Assembly (NCBI GenBank): GCA_050014095.1
Contig: JBEKDZ010000003.1
Location: 1 to 64,000, forward strand
Reading direction: 5' to 3'
Origin: RBG-13-51-18 sp050014095
Lineage (GTDB): Bacteria; Chloroflexota; Dehalococcoidia; Dehalococcoidales; RBG-16-60-22
Length of the DNA: 64,000 bases
The notes under the pieces are model-generated. The model was not told the origin of the DNA, did no database searches, and saw nothing but the letters and a program-made list of their open reading frames with translations. This document shows, piece by piece, positions 32,972 through 41,617 of this stretch. Position 1 is the first letter of the stretch, and each line of letters starts with the position of its first letter. The translations under genes and the position numbers were made by a program.

Positions 32972-33925
32972 GTGGCTTTAAGTTATACTAAACCGGAAGC
33001 TAAAAAATGGGCTAAAAAATATTTGAAAGGTCTGGAAGTCCCCATCTTCCCTTCTTTTTCCCCGGATTTAGAAACATTAGATGAAGAAGGTATAAGGTGG
33101 GATGTTAATCATATTATCGCCAACGGTTTTACTTCAGTTTTAGTGGCAATTGAAGCCTGTGGTTTGACGTTTGAAGAACGGAAAAAATTCGTGGAAATAG
33201 TTTGCAGTGAAGTTAAAGGTAGAATCCACGTTTCAGCTACGGTATTGCAGGATACCGTCGAGCAAGACATCGAAATGCTTTCAACCAATTTAGGAATCGT
33301 GTTTTACCCCGGTAGACTTCATGTTCGGAACATGCACCCGAGTTATTTCCCCCCGGAAATCCTCCCCAAGATTGCCGATATACCGAATGTTGTGGCTTTG
33401 AAAATCGGCGGCGGCAGCTCTATGGCTATTACTGTTATGTCTTTCCGGCTATGCGGAGACAAAATCCTGGTTAATGACCCCATGCCAGATAGATGGTTTA
33501 TTACCGTGCCGGTTTACGGCCAGCAATGGTCAGGCGCCGGGCCTTTCTACGCGATGCAGACCCCCGAAAACCCCCGAATGGTGAACTTATTTACCACCTT
33601 GGTCAATGGGGATATTGATAAAGCGATGGATATGTACTGGGAAGGACAAAAGGGGATGGGAGGAGGCGGTGGAGGAGGCCTAGAAGGCTCTTATTTCCAT
33701 ACTGGTATTGTCACCGCTTTAAGCGATAAATACGCACACTGGTTAGTCGGAGGTAACGGCGGTAGTGTCAGACAACCCACGGGCAGGTTATATGATTATC
33801 AGAAAGAAGCGATGAGGGCGGGTGTTAGAGCCATGGGCGTTACTCCGCGCGAACCTGAAGAAGAATTTTATGTGGGCAGGGTAAACTACGCCAAAGGAGC
33901 CAGGTTAAAGAAATATTCGACATAA
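32972..33925 (+). CDS. DHDPS-family aldolase-like protein, shortened
   Basis: The 317-residue protein aligns along its length with the one at 34083 (KSEAKQWAKKHYKGL versus KPEAKKWAKKYLKGL starts; EFYVGR/KxNYAKG ends). It lacks 36 residues between IEML and STNLG that include a barrel strand-helix unit. The Schiff-base Lys candidate is kept in NVVALKIGGG. A run of seven Gly (GMGGGGGGGLEG) follows near residue 228. GTG start with AAGGAGG upstream. It may be a dead or altered aldolase; the frame is intact. Confidence 0.7.
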   Translation: MALSYTKPEAKKWAKKYLKGLEVPIFPSFSPDLETLDEEGIRWDVNHIIANGFTSVLVAIEACGLTFEERKKFVEIVCSEVKGRIHVSATVLQDTVEQDIEMLSTNLGIVFYPGRLHVRNMHPSYFPPEILPKIADIPNVVALKIGGGSSMAITVMSFRLCGDKILVNDPMPDRWFITVPVYGQQWSGAGPFYAMQTPENPRMVNLFTTLVNGDIDKAMDMYWEGQKGMGGGGGGGLEGSYFHTGIVTALSDKYAHWLVGGNGGSVRQPTGRLYDYQKEAMRAGVRAMGVTPREPEEEFYVGRVNYAKGARLKKYST

Positions 33926-34082
33926 GAACTATTGTTATTGGTAAAATATCTGCTTCAGTTGGGTCAGTACAGTTGTGAACGGTAGGATTTGTCGTATATC
34001 ATCATGTGACTCTATGTCTATTATGGATATTAACCTCATTCGTGCTTAACTAATTATTTCAAGAATTTAAAGGAGTCAGACT

Positions 34083-35117
34083 ATGGAATTTACAAAATCA
34101 GAAGCAAAACAATGGGCTAAAAAGCATTACAAAGGTTTGAGCGGTACAATCAGCCCCTCATTCACTCCCGACCTTAAAGAACTGGATGAAGAAGCAGTCA
34201 GACACGATGTCAGACATAATATCAGCAAGGGAGTATTCAGCGTTTTCTGCCAGCATGAAAATTTCGATATGACTTTTGAAGAACGCAAGAGATATATCCA
34301 AATCGCCTGTGAAGAGGCTAAGGGTAAGACGCTTGTTTCTATGTTTTCCGGCGCTAATACTGTTGACGAGGATATAGAACTACTCAAACACTTCGAGAAA
34401 GTTGGCGGAACCCACATACTTCTTGGTTGGCCCTTAATGTTCCGTCCCAGGGATGAAGACGAAATTTATCGCGTCACTAAAAAGATATGTGATTCCACCA
34501 ACCTGGCTGTAGACCTCTGGCCTAAGCAGTTTTTCGACTTCGGCCGATTTCACCCGAGCCAATTTAACCCAGCGCTCATCGAAAAGATAACAGAAATCCT
34601 GAATGTAGTAGCCATTAAATCCTATATCAGCGATGGCATCGGCAAGTGGGCGGAAATTGCCCACCGTGTAGGCGATAAGATATTGTTTCACTCGGCAGAA
34701 CCTTCCGAGTGGCCGATAACAGTCGGCAAATACCAACAGCAATATGCCGGACCAGCCGATTATGTTATCTTTGACCCATATTCCGCTAAAAAACCGCGTA
34801 TCTTGAGCATGTTCAATGAATTTCTCACGGGTGACTTCATCAAGGGAATGAACCTATACTGGGAACTCTATCCGATAACCATCGGCGCCCGCGATATCGC
34901 GTTCCAGACCGGCATGCTTGGCATGAAATACATGCAGTGGCTGTGCGGCGGCAACGGCGGTATTTTCAGGAAGCCGTCCATGCCTTTACCCCAACGCCAA
35001 AAAGATGCGATGCGGGCAGGCGTGAAAGCTGCCGGTATAACCCCGCCCGAAGATGAAGACGAGTTCTACGTTGGTAAGTTAAACTATGCTAAGGGCATGA
35101 GACTCCAACATCACTAG
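34083..35117 (+). CDS. DHDPS-family aldolase/lyase
   Basis: The 344-residue TIM-barrel protein shows the family order: GTISPSFTPDLKELDEEAVR at the start (substrate-binding loop), FEERKRYIQIACEEAKGKT, and the Schiff-base Lys candidate in NVVAIKSYIS. The canonical YY motif of DapA is absent, so the substrate is not that of lysine synthesis. Members split or join pyruvate-like and aldehyde units, or dehydrate sugars acids. AAGGAG sits before the ATG. It is downstream of its shortened paralogue and upstream of an esterase pseudogene and a URO-D gene. Confidence 0.8.
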   Translation: MEFTKSEAKQWAKKHYKGLSGTISPSFTPDLKELDEEAVRHDVRHNISKGVFSVFCQHENFDMTFEERKRYIQIACEEAKGKTLVSMFSGANTVDEDIELLKHFEKVGGTHILLGWPLMFRPRDEDEIYRVTKKICDSTNLAVDLWPKQFFDFGRFHPSQFNPALIEKITEILNVVAIKSYISDGIGKWAEIAHRVGDKILFHSAEPSEWPITVGKYQQQYAGPADYVIFDPYSAKKPRILSMFNEFLTGDFIKGMNLYWELYPITIGARDIAFQTGMLGMKYMQWLCGGNGGIFRKPSMPLPQRQKDAMRAGVKAAGITPPEDEDEFYVGKLNYAKGMRLQHH

Positions 35118-35172
35118 ATTAGGTAAAATCCTTTTAGTTTTACTTATAATTTACGGAAAAAGGGGAGATAAA

Positions 35173-35467
35173 ATGCTTCGTATCACACAGACGGAAAACG
35201 GAACAGTTCGGGGTATGGCTGCGGCGGATGCCAGAATCACCGTATTTAAAGGGATACCCTTTGCTGCTCCGCCTGTTGGAGAACTTCGCTAGAAGCGGCG
35301 ACCCGAATGGGCTTGATGCCGATGGTACGCCCATGCCGCGATGGACGCCGTATGCTTTAAAGTCCCCGTTAATGATGGAATTTCTCGATACGCCCGGCAT
35401 GGAAAAAACACAAAGCCAGATGAAAAAGCTGTTAGTCGAATATAACAAAAAACTACATAAGAAGTAA
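35173..35467 (+). pseudogene. Carboxylesterase type B pseudogene (internal deletion)
   Basis: ATG 35173, preceded by GGGGAGA, encodes MLRITQTENGTVRGMAAADA and FKGIPFAAPPVGELR, the start of a type-B carboxylesterase, then TAG. In the next frame the sequence resumes NFARSGDPNGLDADGTPMPR to a TAA at 35465, the C-terminus of the same family. About 370 residues, including the catalytic centre, are missing. The join lies in ACTTCGCT, which could serve both ends as short homology. Confidence 0.8.
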
Positions 35468-35479
35468 GGAAGCGACGTT

Positions 35480-35914
35480 ATGTCATCAACATATAATGAT
35501 ATCGCACGTTTTATGAAGGAATACTTTCCTGCTTATAGTGAGTACGGCCAGATTGCTGAAACGCACCGTATGATGGACAAGTTTTACGCACCGGACCTTG
35601 TCTTTGACGATGGTGTGGTGACCAGTCGAGAACAATGGTATGCTGCCTGTTTGAAACATCCCGACATCCAGGACAAATTGACTCTGGAACACTTATTTGT
35701 TGATGATAAACAAAAAGAAGCAGGCGCTTTACTAAAAACACAGGCTATCGATAGAGCCTCTGGTAAAGTACTGCTGGAACTGAAAATGAACGTTTTATAT
35801 ATTCTAAAAATTGACCAGGATAAGGATATAAAAATTAAAAATGTCAAAGTGTTCCTTGAAACCAACCCTCAAAAAGTAGCCGAACTAACCCAGTTATATA
35901 GTATCGGTAAATAA
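35480..35914 (+). CDS. NTF2/SnoaL-like protein, 144 aa
   Basis: The protein begins with helix NDIARFMKEYFPAYSEYGQI then MMDKFYAPDLVFDDG and alternating strands, consistent with an NTF2-like alpha+beta barrel; the assignment is by overall look only. No signal or membrane segment is seen. AAGGAAG precedes the ATG. It lies between the esterase pseudogene and a URO-D gene on the same strand and may serve the same pathway. Confidence 0.55.
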   Translation: MSSTYNDIARFMKEYFPAYSEYGQIAETHRMMDKFYAPDLVFDDGVVTSREQWYAACLKHPDIQDKLTLEHLFVDDKQKEAGALLKTQAIDRASGKVLLELKMNVLYILKIDQDKDIKIKNVKVFLETNPQKVAELTQLYSIGK

Positions 35915-35950
35915 TCATCATATGCTTATTTTTTAAGGAGTGGTTCGTAA

Positions 35951-37264
35951 ATGTCATCACCAACTGAAATTGAAAAATACCAAGAAGAAAATTTGCTTCT
36001 CAAGAAACAGATTGAAGAACGGACGGGTAAAACCGTTGCACAGCTTTATGATGAGAGAGCTAAGCGGGTACGTGACACTGTTGAATTGAGGGAACCGGAC
36101 CGCGTGCCTTTTTCACTCATGGTTGATGCCCAGGGCTATACTGGGACTCCGAATTCAGCATCTTACTACAACCCTATCGCGCTCAAGCGGGCAATGCGTA
36201 AAATTGCCGTGGATTTTGAACCTGATATGGCTGAGTCTGGATTTCCATCCTCAGGGAATGCAATGACAGAGTTGGATGTTAAAAATTTTCTCTGGCCCGG
36301 TGGACCGCTACCGCCTGATTATGGATTACAGGCTGTCGAAGGCGAATATATGAAGGCGGACGAGTATGATATGTTCCTCAAAGACCCTACAGGTTTTATG
36401 ATTCGCCGTTACCTTCCCCGCCTGTATGGCGCTTTAACGCCTCTAACTAAACTGCCTCCCCTTGACAGTATGTATATGGGATTCGACGGCTTAACGCCTC
36501 TATTATCCAGCCCGGAATTTGCTACAATGGCTAAACACTTAGCTGAAGCCGGCAAGCATATAAAAAAATCCCGTGAAATTATCATGAGTACATTTGGTGA
36601 TCTGGCCCAGCTGGGTTTTCCTCCGTTCATGAGTTTCGCGGCCGGTGGGGTAGGCGGAGCTCCTTTTGATACGGTTACGAGCTTTCTGCGAGGCATGAAA
36701 GGCTCGATGCTGGATATATACCGTCAGCCTGACAAACTGCTCCATGCTTGTGAGGCGATACTGGAAAGGCGCATCGCCAACGCTATGCCGGCAGATCCTA
36801 CAGCGAAAGACTATCCCCCTAAAATTGGTATGCCGCTTTGGAGGGGTGACCCAACTTTTATGTCGGAAACACAATTTAAAAAGTTCTACTGGCCGGGGCT
36901 GAAAAAAGCCCTGCAGACCCACGTAGACCTGGGTTATATACCAGTACCGTTTTTTGAAGCTCCCTTTGGCGATAGGCTGAAATACATGTTGGAGCTACCT
37001 AAAGGCAAAGTAATAGCGTCGATAGATGCCGCGGATGCAGCGATAGCGAAGAAGCTCCTGGGAGGTCATACCTGTCTATTAGTCCGTTGCCCTCAATCTT
37101 GCAAGGTTTGGTCGCTTAATCAGCTGGACTCTTTTCTAAAAGACCTTATCGATAAATGCGGTAAACAAGGTGGACTTATTATTATTATCTTCATGCCGGA
37201 TAATGTATCGGCTAAAGACATGCAGGCTATGCTGGCATCATTTAAAGAGTACGCCCGGTACTAA
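35951..37264 (+). CDS. URO-D family protein (copy 2)
   Basis: The 437-residue protein is paralogous to 31360: LREPDRVPFSLMVDAQG, RGMKGSMLDIYRQPDKLLHA, WRGDPTFMSETQFKKFYWPG and VRCPQSCKVWSLNQLDSFLK can be laid over the same places. Its first 45 residues form a charged helix. HemE active-site motifs are absent. With the other copy it brackets the UGSC, aldolase and esterase genes. A terminator-like hairpin follows. Confidence 0.8.
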   Translation: MSSPTEIEKYQEENLLLKKQIEERTGKTVAQLYDERAKRVRDTVELREPDRVPFSLMVDAQGYTGTPNSASYYNPIALKRAMRKIAVDFEPDMAESGFPSSGNAMTELDVKNFLWPGGPLPPDYGLQAVEGEYMKADEYDMFLKDPTGFMIRRYLPRLYGALTPLTKLPPLDSMYMGFDGLTPLLSSPEFATMAKHLAEAGKHIKKSREIIMSTFGDLAQLGFPPFMSFAAGGVGGAPFDTVTSFLRGMKGSMLDIYRQPDKLLHACEAILERRIANAMPADPTAKDYPPKIGMPLWRGDPTFMSETQFKKFYWPGLKKALQTHVDLGYIPVPFFEAPFGDRLKYMLELPKGKVIASIDAADAAIAKKLLGGHTCLLVRCPQSCKVWSLNQLDSFLKDLIDKCGKQGGLIIIIFMPDNVSAKDMQAMLASFKEYARY

Positions 37265-37285
37265 GGCAATTGTCGCTATAAAACC

Positions 37286-37324
37286 GAAACCGCCATTTAA
37301 ACCTGTCTTCCAGGTGGCGGTTTC
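37286..37324 (+). terminator. Terminator-like hairpin
   Basis: GAAACCGCC (37286-37294) pairs with GGCGGTTTC (37316-37324), with inner ACCTG/CAGGT. The T-run lies inside the stem. It follows the URO-D gene stop by 22 nt. Confidence 0.55.
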
Positions 37325-37339
37325 TCGTAAAGAGTCTAA

Positions 37340-37420
37340 AATCCGTATCTTAAACGAGCCTATAAACGGCTCTTCCGTGTTTCTAGTGGAGACGGGGGAG
37401 GGTGAGGCTCTACCTATGTA
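37340..37420 (-). repeat. Dispersed hairpin repeat, copy E
   Basis: An upstream GAGCC/GGCTC hairpin as in copy C is followed by AGTGGAG ACGGGGGAGGGT and a diverged right arm (CTCTACCT). It lies in the gap between convergent genes. Confidence 0.55.
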
Positions 37421-37527
37421 GTAAACACTGTAATCAGGTTTACTAAATATCGGTAATAACTACTTTCAGGATAATTACCATCTAAGTGCTAATACCATCC
37501 GCTATTATTTTTTAGCAACACTGAAAA

Positions 37528-38286
37528 TCATCGGCTGTTAATCGATTGAAAAGTCTCCTCAAAGTTCTGTTTGGAACCATCCCTCAGCTGTTTGGCTTCA
37601 CCGGAGGCAAATTCATATTGATCATTCTCTATAGCAGTTAACGCATCTTTAGCAAATTTGGAAGGCGGGATTCCCTTGAGATACGATGGTCTTGGGGCAT
37701 CGTCGGAGGCGTCCTTGCCCAAATCCGTGTCACAGATAGGCGGCATCAGCTCAAAGACTTTAATATTAGTGTCTTTCAACTGGAATCTCAAAGCGAGGCT
37801 GAAGGAATGGAGCCCGGCTTTAGTGGCACCGTATAAAGGTGAAGAAGCAATGGGAACGAAGGCTAAACCTGAAGAAATATTAATAATCGCAGCGTCTTTT
37901 TTCCCCAGCAGCAAAGATATGAAATAGCCTGATAATAATACGGGAGCTTTAAGGTTGGTTTCAATTTCATCTTCGCTTTTAAATGCTTCCGGAGCACCTT
38001 TCTTAAAATCGATAAGGCCGGAAACTCCGGCATTATTAATCAGGATGTTGAAACTTGGATGCTGATTTTTTACCCAATTATAGAGAGATTCGCGGCCGTC
38101 TTTTAATGTGACATCGCATTGATGTATCTGCAACTCCGGTAATTTTTGCTTGGCTTCTTCTAATTTAGCCTGTCTTCTACCACAAATAAGCACTTTGTTA
38201 CCTGCATTTAGAAAAACTTCAGCGAGACCGAAACCGATCCCCGTCGCTCCTCCTGTGATTAAAATAGTATTACCGCTGGTTTTCAT
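37528..38286 (-). CDS. SDR family oxidoreductase (DltE-like)
   Basis: The 252-residue SDR has ITGGATGIGFGLAE (residues 10-23), NNAGVSG (near 85-91) and YGATKAG with the catalytic Tyr-Lys. Its pattern NTILITGGATGIGFGLAE is that of DltE-like uncharacterised reductases. GAGAGG lies before the ATG. It is the last gene of a minus-strand group with two hydrolases, though 116 nt separate it from the esterase. Confidence 0.85.
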   Translation of the reverse strand: MKTSGNTILITGGATGIGFGLAEVFLNAGNKVLICGRRQAKLEEAKQKLPELQIHQCDVTLKDGRESLYNWVKNQHPSFNILINNAGVSGLIDFKKGAPEAFKSEDEIETNLKAPVLLSGYFISLLLGKKDAAIINISSGLAFVPIASSPLYGATKAGLHSFSLALRFQLKDTNIKVFELMPPICDTDLGKDASDDAPRPSYLKGIPPSKFAKDALTAIENDQYEFASGEAKQLRDGSKQNFEETFQSINSR

Positions 38287-38402
38287 GCGTACCTCTCTTT
38301 AATATTATTTTACTACTGATCCGGAATATTGAACTTCTGCGGACAGACTTTTATACATTCTCCACATAGGGATGCAATACGGTTCCCCGGCAATCTTTAT
38401 AA

Positions 38403-39842
38403 CTAAAAAATGGTCTGTTTCGACGTGTCCGCTTTAATTTTCTGAAGAGTGGAATATCCACGCTTTATCTGGAGAGGGTCGGCAATTAAAAGGTATTCAT
38501 CGGTGGTGTGTTCCCATGCCGGCCATTCGATAAGTCCTTTTACGCTGGGATTACCCGTTCTGGCGAAGTTTGTCCATATCGTCATGATGTTTTCAGCTAC
38601 TAATCGGTCGGAGTCGGAAATCATGGGTATCGGGGATTGCGCCCCGGAAGACGTGTATCCACCCTTACTGGCCGCCCAAGATTCGACGTCATCGAGTGCG
38701 CCGAACACGTAATGTAGTTCCATACCATGAGCCGCTACGCAGCCTTCGCGTCTCCAGCCTTCTGGTACTTTATCAAAGAGCGTGGCATATCCCCTTGAAT
38801 TAGCAGTACTCCGCCCGGTCAATAACCGTAAGTAGTCCTTAATCATCATGTCAGCGATAAGCATCCCGGGACCGGTCAATTCTCCCTTATTAGCTACCAC
38901 GAGGTAAGGGACCTGGTTCCTCCGGCCGGTCTGGAACATATTGACCAGCGTATCCGGTAAAAACCAGCCTTCGTGGACGACCTGCCATGGCCCCATAAAC
39001 AGGTATTCCGACCCCATTTCAATGTTTAGTTCTTGATCGGTGTTGATAATCGTTTCCCACGGTAATTTACGCACCGCGGCTAGAGGGTCTTTTTCTTTAT
39101 CGACGCCGAGTTGGTGAAACAACTTTTCTCCGAACCCTTCCATTTCATTGAGTGGTATTGTATCGAAGTAACGTCCGCCGCTTTCAATGATAGCCCGCTG
39201 GAATAACCCGCCGGCCAGCGGTGAGGCCATGAGGGCAGCGATTTTTAACCCGCCACCGGACTCGCCAAAGATAGTCACATTATTGGGGTCGCCACCAAAA
39301 GCGGTAATATTCCGTTGCACCCATTGTAATGCAGCTATCATGTCGAGGAACATATAATCACCTGAAACGTGTTGAGAAGATTCCTTAGTGAGAAGAGGAT
39401 GCGCCAATAAGCCCATCACTCCTAATCTATGATTAATATTCACCTGTACGACGCCGTGGAGTGGCAGCCCGAGATTGATACTTAAAGGAAAGTTGCCGTT
39501 GCCGTATCTAAGGCCGCCGCCGTGTAACCAGACCATGACCGGTAATTTATCGGTTGCTTCTCTGGCGGGCGTCAGGATATTAAGGTAAAGGCAGTCTTCA
39601 CTTGATGATACCTTTTTCGCAGCATCCGGCGCGTTAATATCCGGATACTGGGCGGCTTGAATACTGAATTCAGTGCATGCGCGGACTTCAGACCACGATG
39701 CCGCCGGTTGTGGCGGCTTCCAGCGGAATTCTCCAATAGGAGGGGCGGCATAAGGAATGCCTCTATACATATAGACTTCCCGTCCAGCTTGACTCACTAC
39801 AGTCCCCGTGATATAACCGGTATCCAGTTTGATTTTATTCAT
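38403..39842 (-). CDS. Carboxylesterase type B
   Basis: The 479-residue esterase has YRGIPYAAPPIGEFRWKPPQ, EDCLYLNILTP, the HGG oxyanion hole (VWLHGGGL), GESGGG with Ser nucleophile, GELTGPG with Glu, and AAHGMELHYVFG with His. All catalytic parts are present. ATG 39842 is close to GGAGGG; a TTG just upstream is less likely. It is paralogous to 15034 and lies 17 nt after the CocE-like gene, so both are probably made together. Confidence 0.92.
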   Translation of the reverse strand: MNKIKLDTGYITGTVVSQAGREVYMYRGIPYAAPPIGEFRWKPPQPAASWSEVRACTEFSIQAAQYPDINAPDAAKKVSSSEDCLYLNILTPAREATDKLPVMVWLHGGGLRYGNGNFPLSINLGLPLHGVVQVNINHRLGVMGLLAHPLLTKESSQHVSGDYMFLDMIAALQWVQRNITAFGGDPNNVTIFGESGGGLKIAALMASPLAGGLFQRAIIESGGRYFDTIPLNEMEGFGEKLFHQLGVDKEKDPLAAVRKLPWETIINTDQELNIEMGSEYLFMGPWQVVHEGWFLPDTLVNMFQTGRRNQVPYLVVANKGELTGPGMLIADMMIKDYLRLLTGRSTANSRGYATLFDKVPEGWRREGCVAAHGMELHYVFGALDDVESWAASKGGYTSSGAQSPIPMISDSDRLVAENIMTIWTNFARTGNPSVKGLIEWPAWEHTTDEYLLIADPLQIKRGYSTLQKIKADTSKQTIF

Positions 39843-39859
39843 CAAATCCCTCCTATACC

Positions 39860-41605
39860 TTATTTTTGTTCTGTAAAACGCGGGGCGCTAGGCACGGCAT
39901 TGCATAATGGTGGTGGTACCGGCGTAATTTCAGGAGCGTCAGGGATGACAGGCAGTCGTAAATACGATGGGTGTTGGGCATCATGGTAGATGGTAACTTT
40001 GCTGTCTTTTAGAGATATTGGTGTCTCAACATAACTTGATGTAGTATCCAAGGAGGTATAGAGGGCATCGTCACTGGAAATTTTCAACCAGAAGCGACAT
40101 CCCTTTTTAAAGGTCTTAAAGACGGGTTGCAGCTGAATCTGAAATTCATAGATAGTGCGGGGTTTAGGCTGCTGGGGATTTTGGAACGCGTGCCACGGTA
40201 AACCCAGTCGCGACAATTTCTCGTCAACCTCACGGTACTTGGCTTTAAGCGAACCCCAGCTCCATATCTGAACATTACCGGGAGTAAAGGGGTCGTTAAC
40301 CTCCGGTTTTACTTCCGGTTGGCCGGTAACAGGATTAAGAGGAACACCTTCAGACACCATCTCTCCCATTTTCACGAAGAAAGACCAGTCGCTGGTAACT
40401 TCTTCTGTGGTTGAGGCGTATAACACAAAGCTAACCGGTCCCCCCACCTTAATGTCATTTTGCAGAGGTGATGAGAGGTAGGTTACGTAATTCGGGCGGT
40501 CAGGTACGGGCATCGCAATTCCGTAAGAAGCCAGCATAGCAGTATTCAGACTGATATTTTCGTAAGAATCAGGAGGTTCTTCGGCTGAAGGTCGTGTACG
40601 ATCGATTGTTCTGGTATGCAGATAAAACTCGGCCCAGGCGGTACGCTTTAACGGGTATTCACTCTCATAACGCCAAATCCCCGTGCCGTTATCATAGATG
40701 GCTATCTCCGGCTCGTTCATGATGCCGGTATCAATGCCTTTCAGCCAGTAATCCAGCCACCGCAATATATAAGAATTAAACGCTGTCGTTTCAAATATCC
40801 ACGGCTGGTAATTTTCGTTCGTCCAGGGGGTGATGACGAGTTTCTTGGGTGATTTAATGTCCGAGTATGACCTTAAGTGATAAATGGCGTGTAAGCGATT
40901 AGGCGTGTTCACAATATTCAGCACCGGAGTTTTTATCTCGCTGATGCGTGTCCAACCACCGCCATGCTCCCACCAGAAAGGTCCGTCTTGTGTATGTGAG
41001 AGGATTTCCGCGATGATGTTCATGGGCATCTCTTTGCCGGGTATGGGGCACGGCCAGAGCGCTCCTTGGGTAAACCCTGATACCAGATTCAGGACGAAAG
41101 GTTTACGCAGTACGCCTCCGGGGTAGCACAACCCGCGGTAATTATCCGTAGTAGCCAGCACTACCAGCGATTTAAGATGGGGAGGCTTCAGCGGGGCGGT
41201 CAGCCACTGCATAACACCATAGCCAGAAGCTCCCATCATGCCCACATTGCCGTTGCACCACGGCTGGGAAGCAATCCATTCCACCAAATCATAGCCGTCC
41301 TGCGCTGCCTGTGTACCATGCATCGTGAATTGACCCTGGTTAAAACCGATACCACGCTCGCTGGCTTGCACACATACATAACCCTGGTTACAATAAAAGG
41401 CAGGCTTGGCACTTTCAAATATACGCTCTTTAGGGAAAGGTGAATAAGCTAATATTACCGGCCACGGTCCTTTACCCTGTGCCGGCTGATAGACATCGAG
41501 CACCATTTTAATACCGTCACGCATGACAGCCTGGACGTTTTTTTTAAGGTTGACACCAGGAGGAGTTTGATTGGGATAGACGATATTCTTGACGACATTT
41601 TTCAT
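39860..41605 (-). CDS. CocE/NonD-type hydrolase with altered catalytic residues
   Basis: The 581-residue protein has the X-Pro dipeptidyl-peptidase S15-like hydrolase domain (VMRDGIKMVLDVYQPAQGKG, then RGIGFNQGQF and the nucleophile elbow GASGYG) and the C-terminal beta-sandwich (YLSSPLQNDIKVGGPVSFVL). In CocE relatives the acid lies in a GWYD-type stretch and the His in GPWTH. Here these read IVNTPN and TPWTNE, so both the Asp and the His seem replaced. Activity is thus doubtful or uses other residues. No signal peptide. Confidence 0.8.
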   Translation of the reverse strand: MKNVVKNIVYPNQTPPGVNLKKNVQAVMRDGIKMVLDVYQPAQGKGPWPVILAYSPFPKERIFESAKPAFYCNQGYVCVQASERGIGFNQGQFTMHGTQAAQDGYDLVEWIASQPWCNGNVGMMGASGYGVMQWLTAPLKPPHLKSLVVLATTDNYRGLCYPGGVLRKPFVLNLVSGFTQGALWPCPIPGKEMPMNIIAEILSHTQDGPFWWEHGGGWTRISEIKTPVLNIVNTPNRLHAIYHLRSYSDIKSPKKLVITPWTNENYQPWIFETTAFNSYILRWLDYWLKGIDTGIMNEPEIAIYDNGTGIWRYESEYPLKRTAWAEFYLHTRTIDRTRPSAEEPPDSYENISLNTAMLASYGIAMPVPDRPNYVTYLSSPLQNDIKVGGPVSFVLYASTTEEVTSDWSFFVKMGEMVSEGVPLNPVTGQPEVKPEVNDPFTPGNVQIWSWGSLKAKYREVDEKLSRLGLPWHAFQNPQQPKPRTIYEFQIQLQPVFKTFKKGCRFWLKISSDDALYTSLDTTSSYVETPISLKDSKVTIYHDAQHPSYLRLPVIPDAPEITPVPPPLCNAVPSAPRFTEQK

Positions 41606-41617
41606 AATTATTACCTT

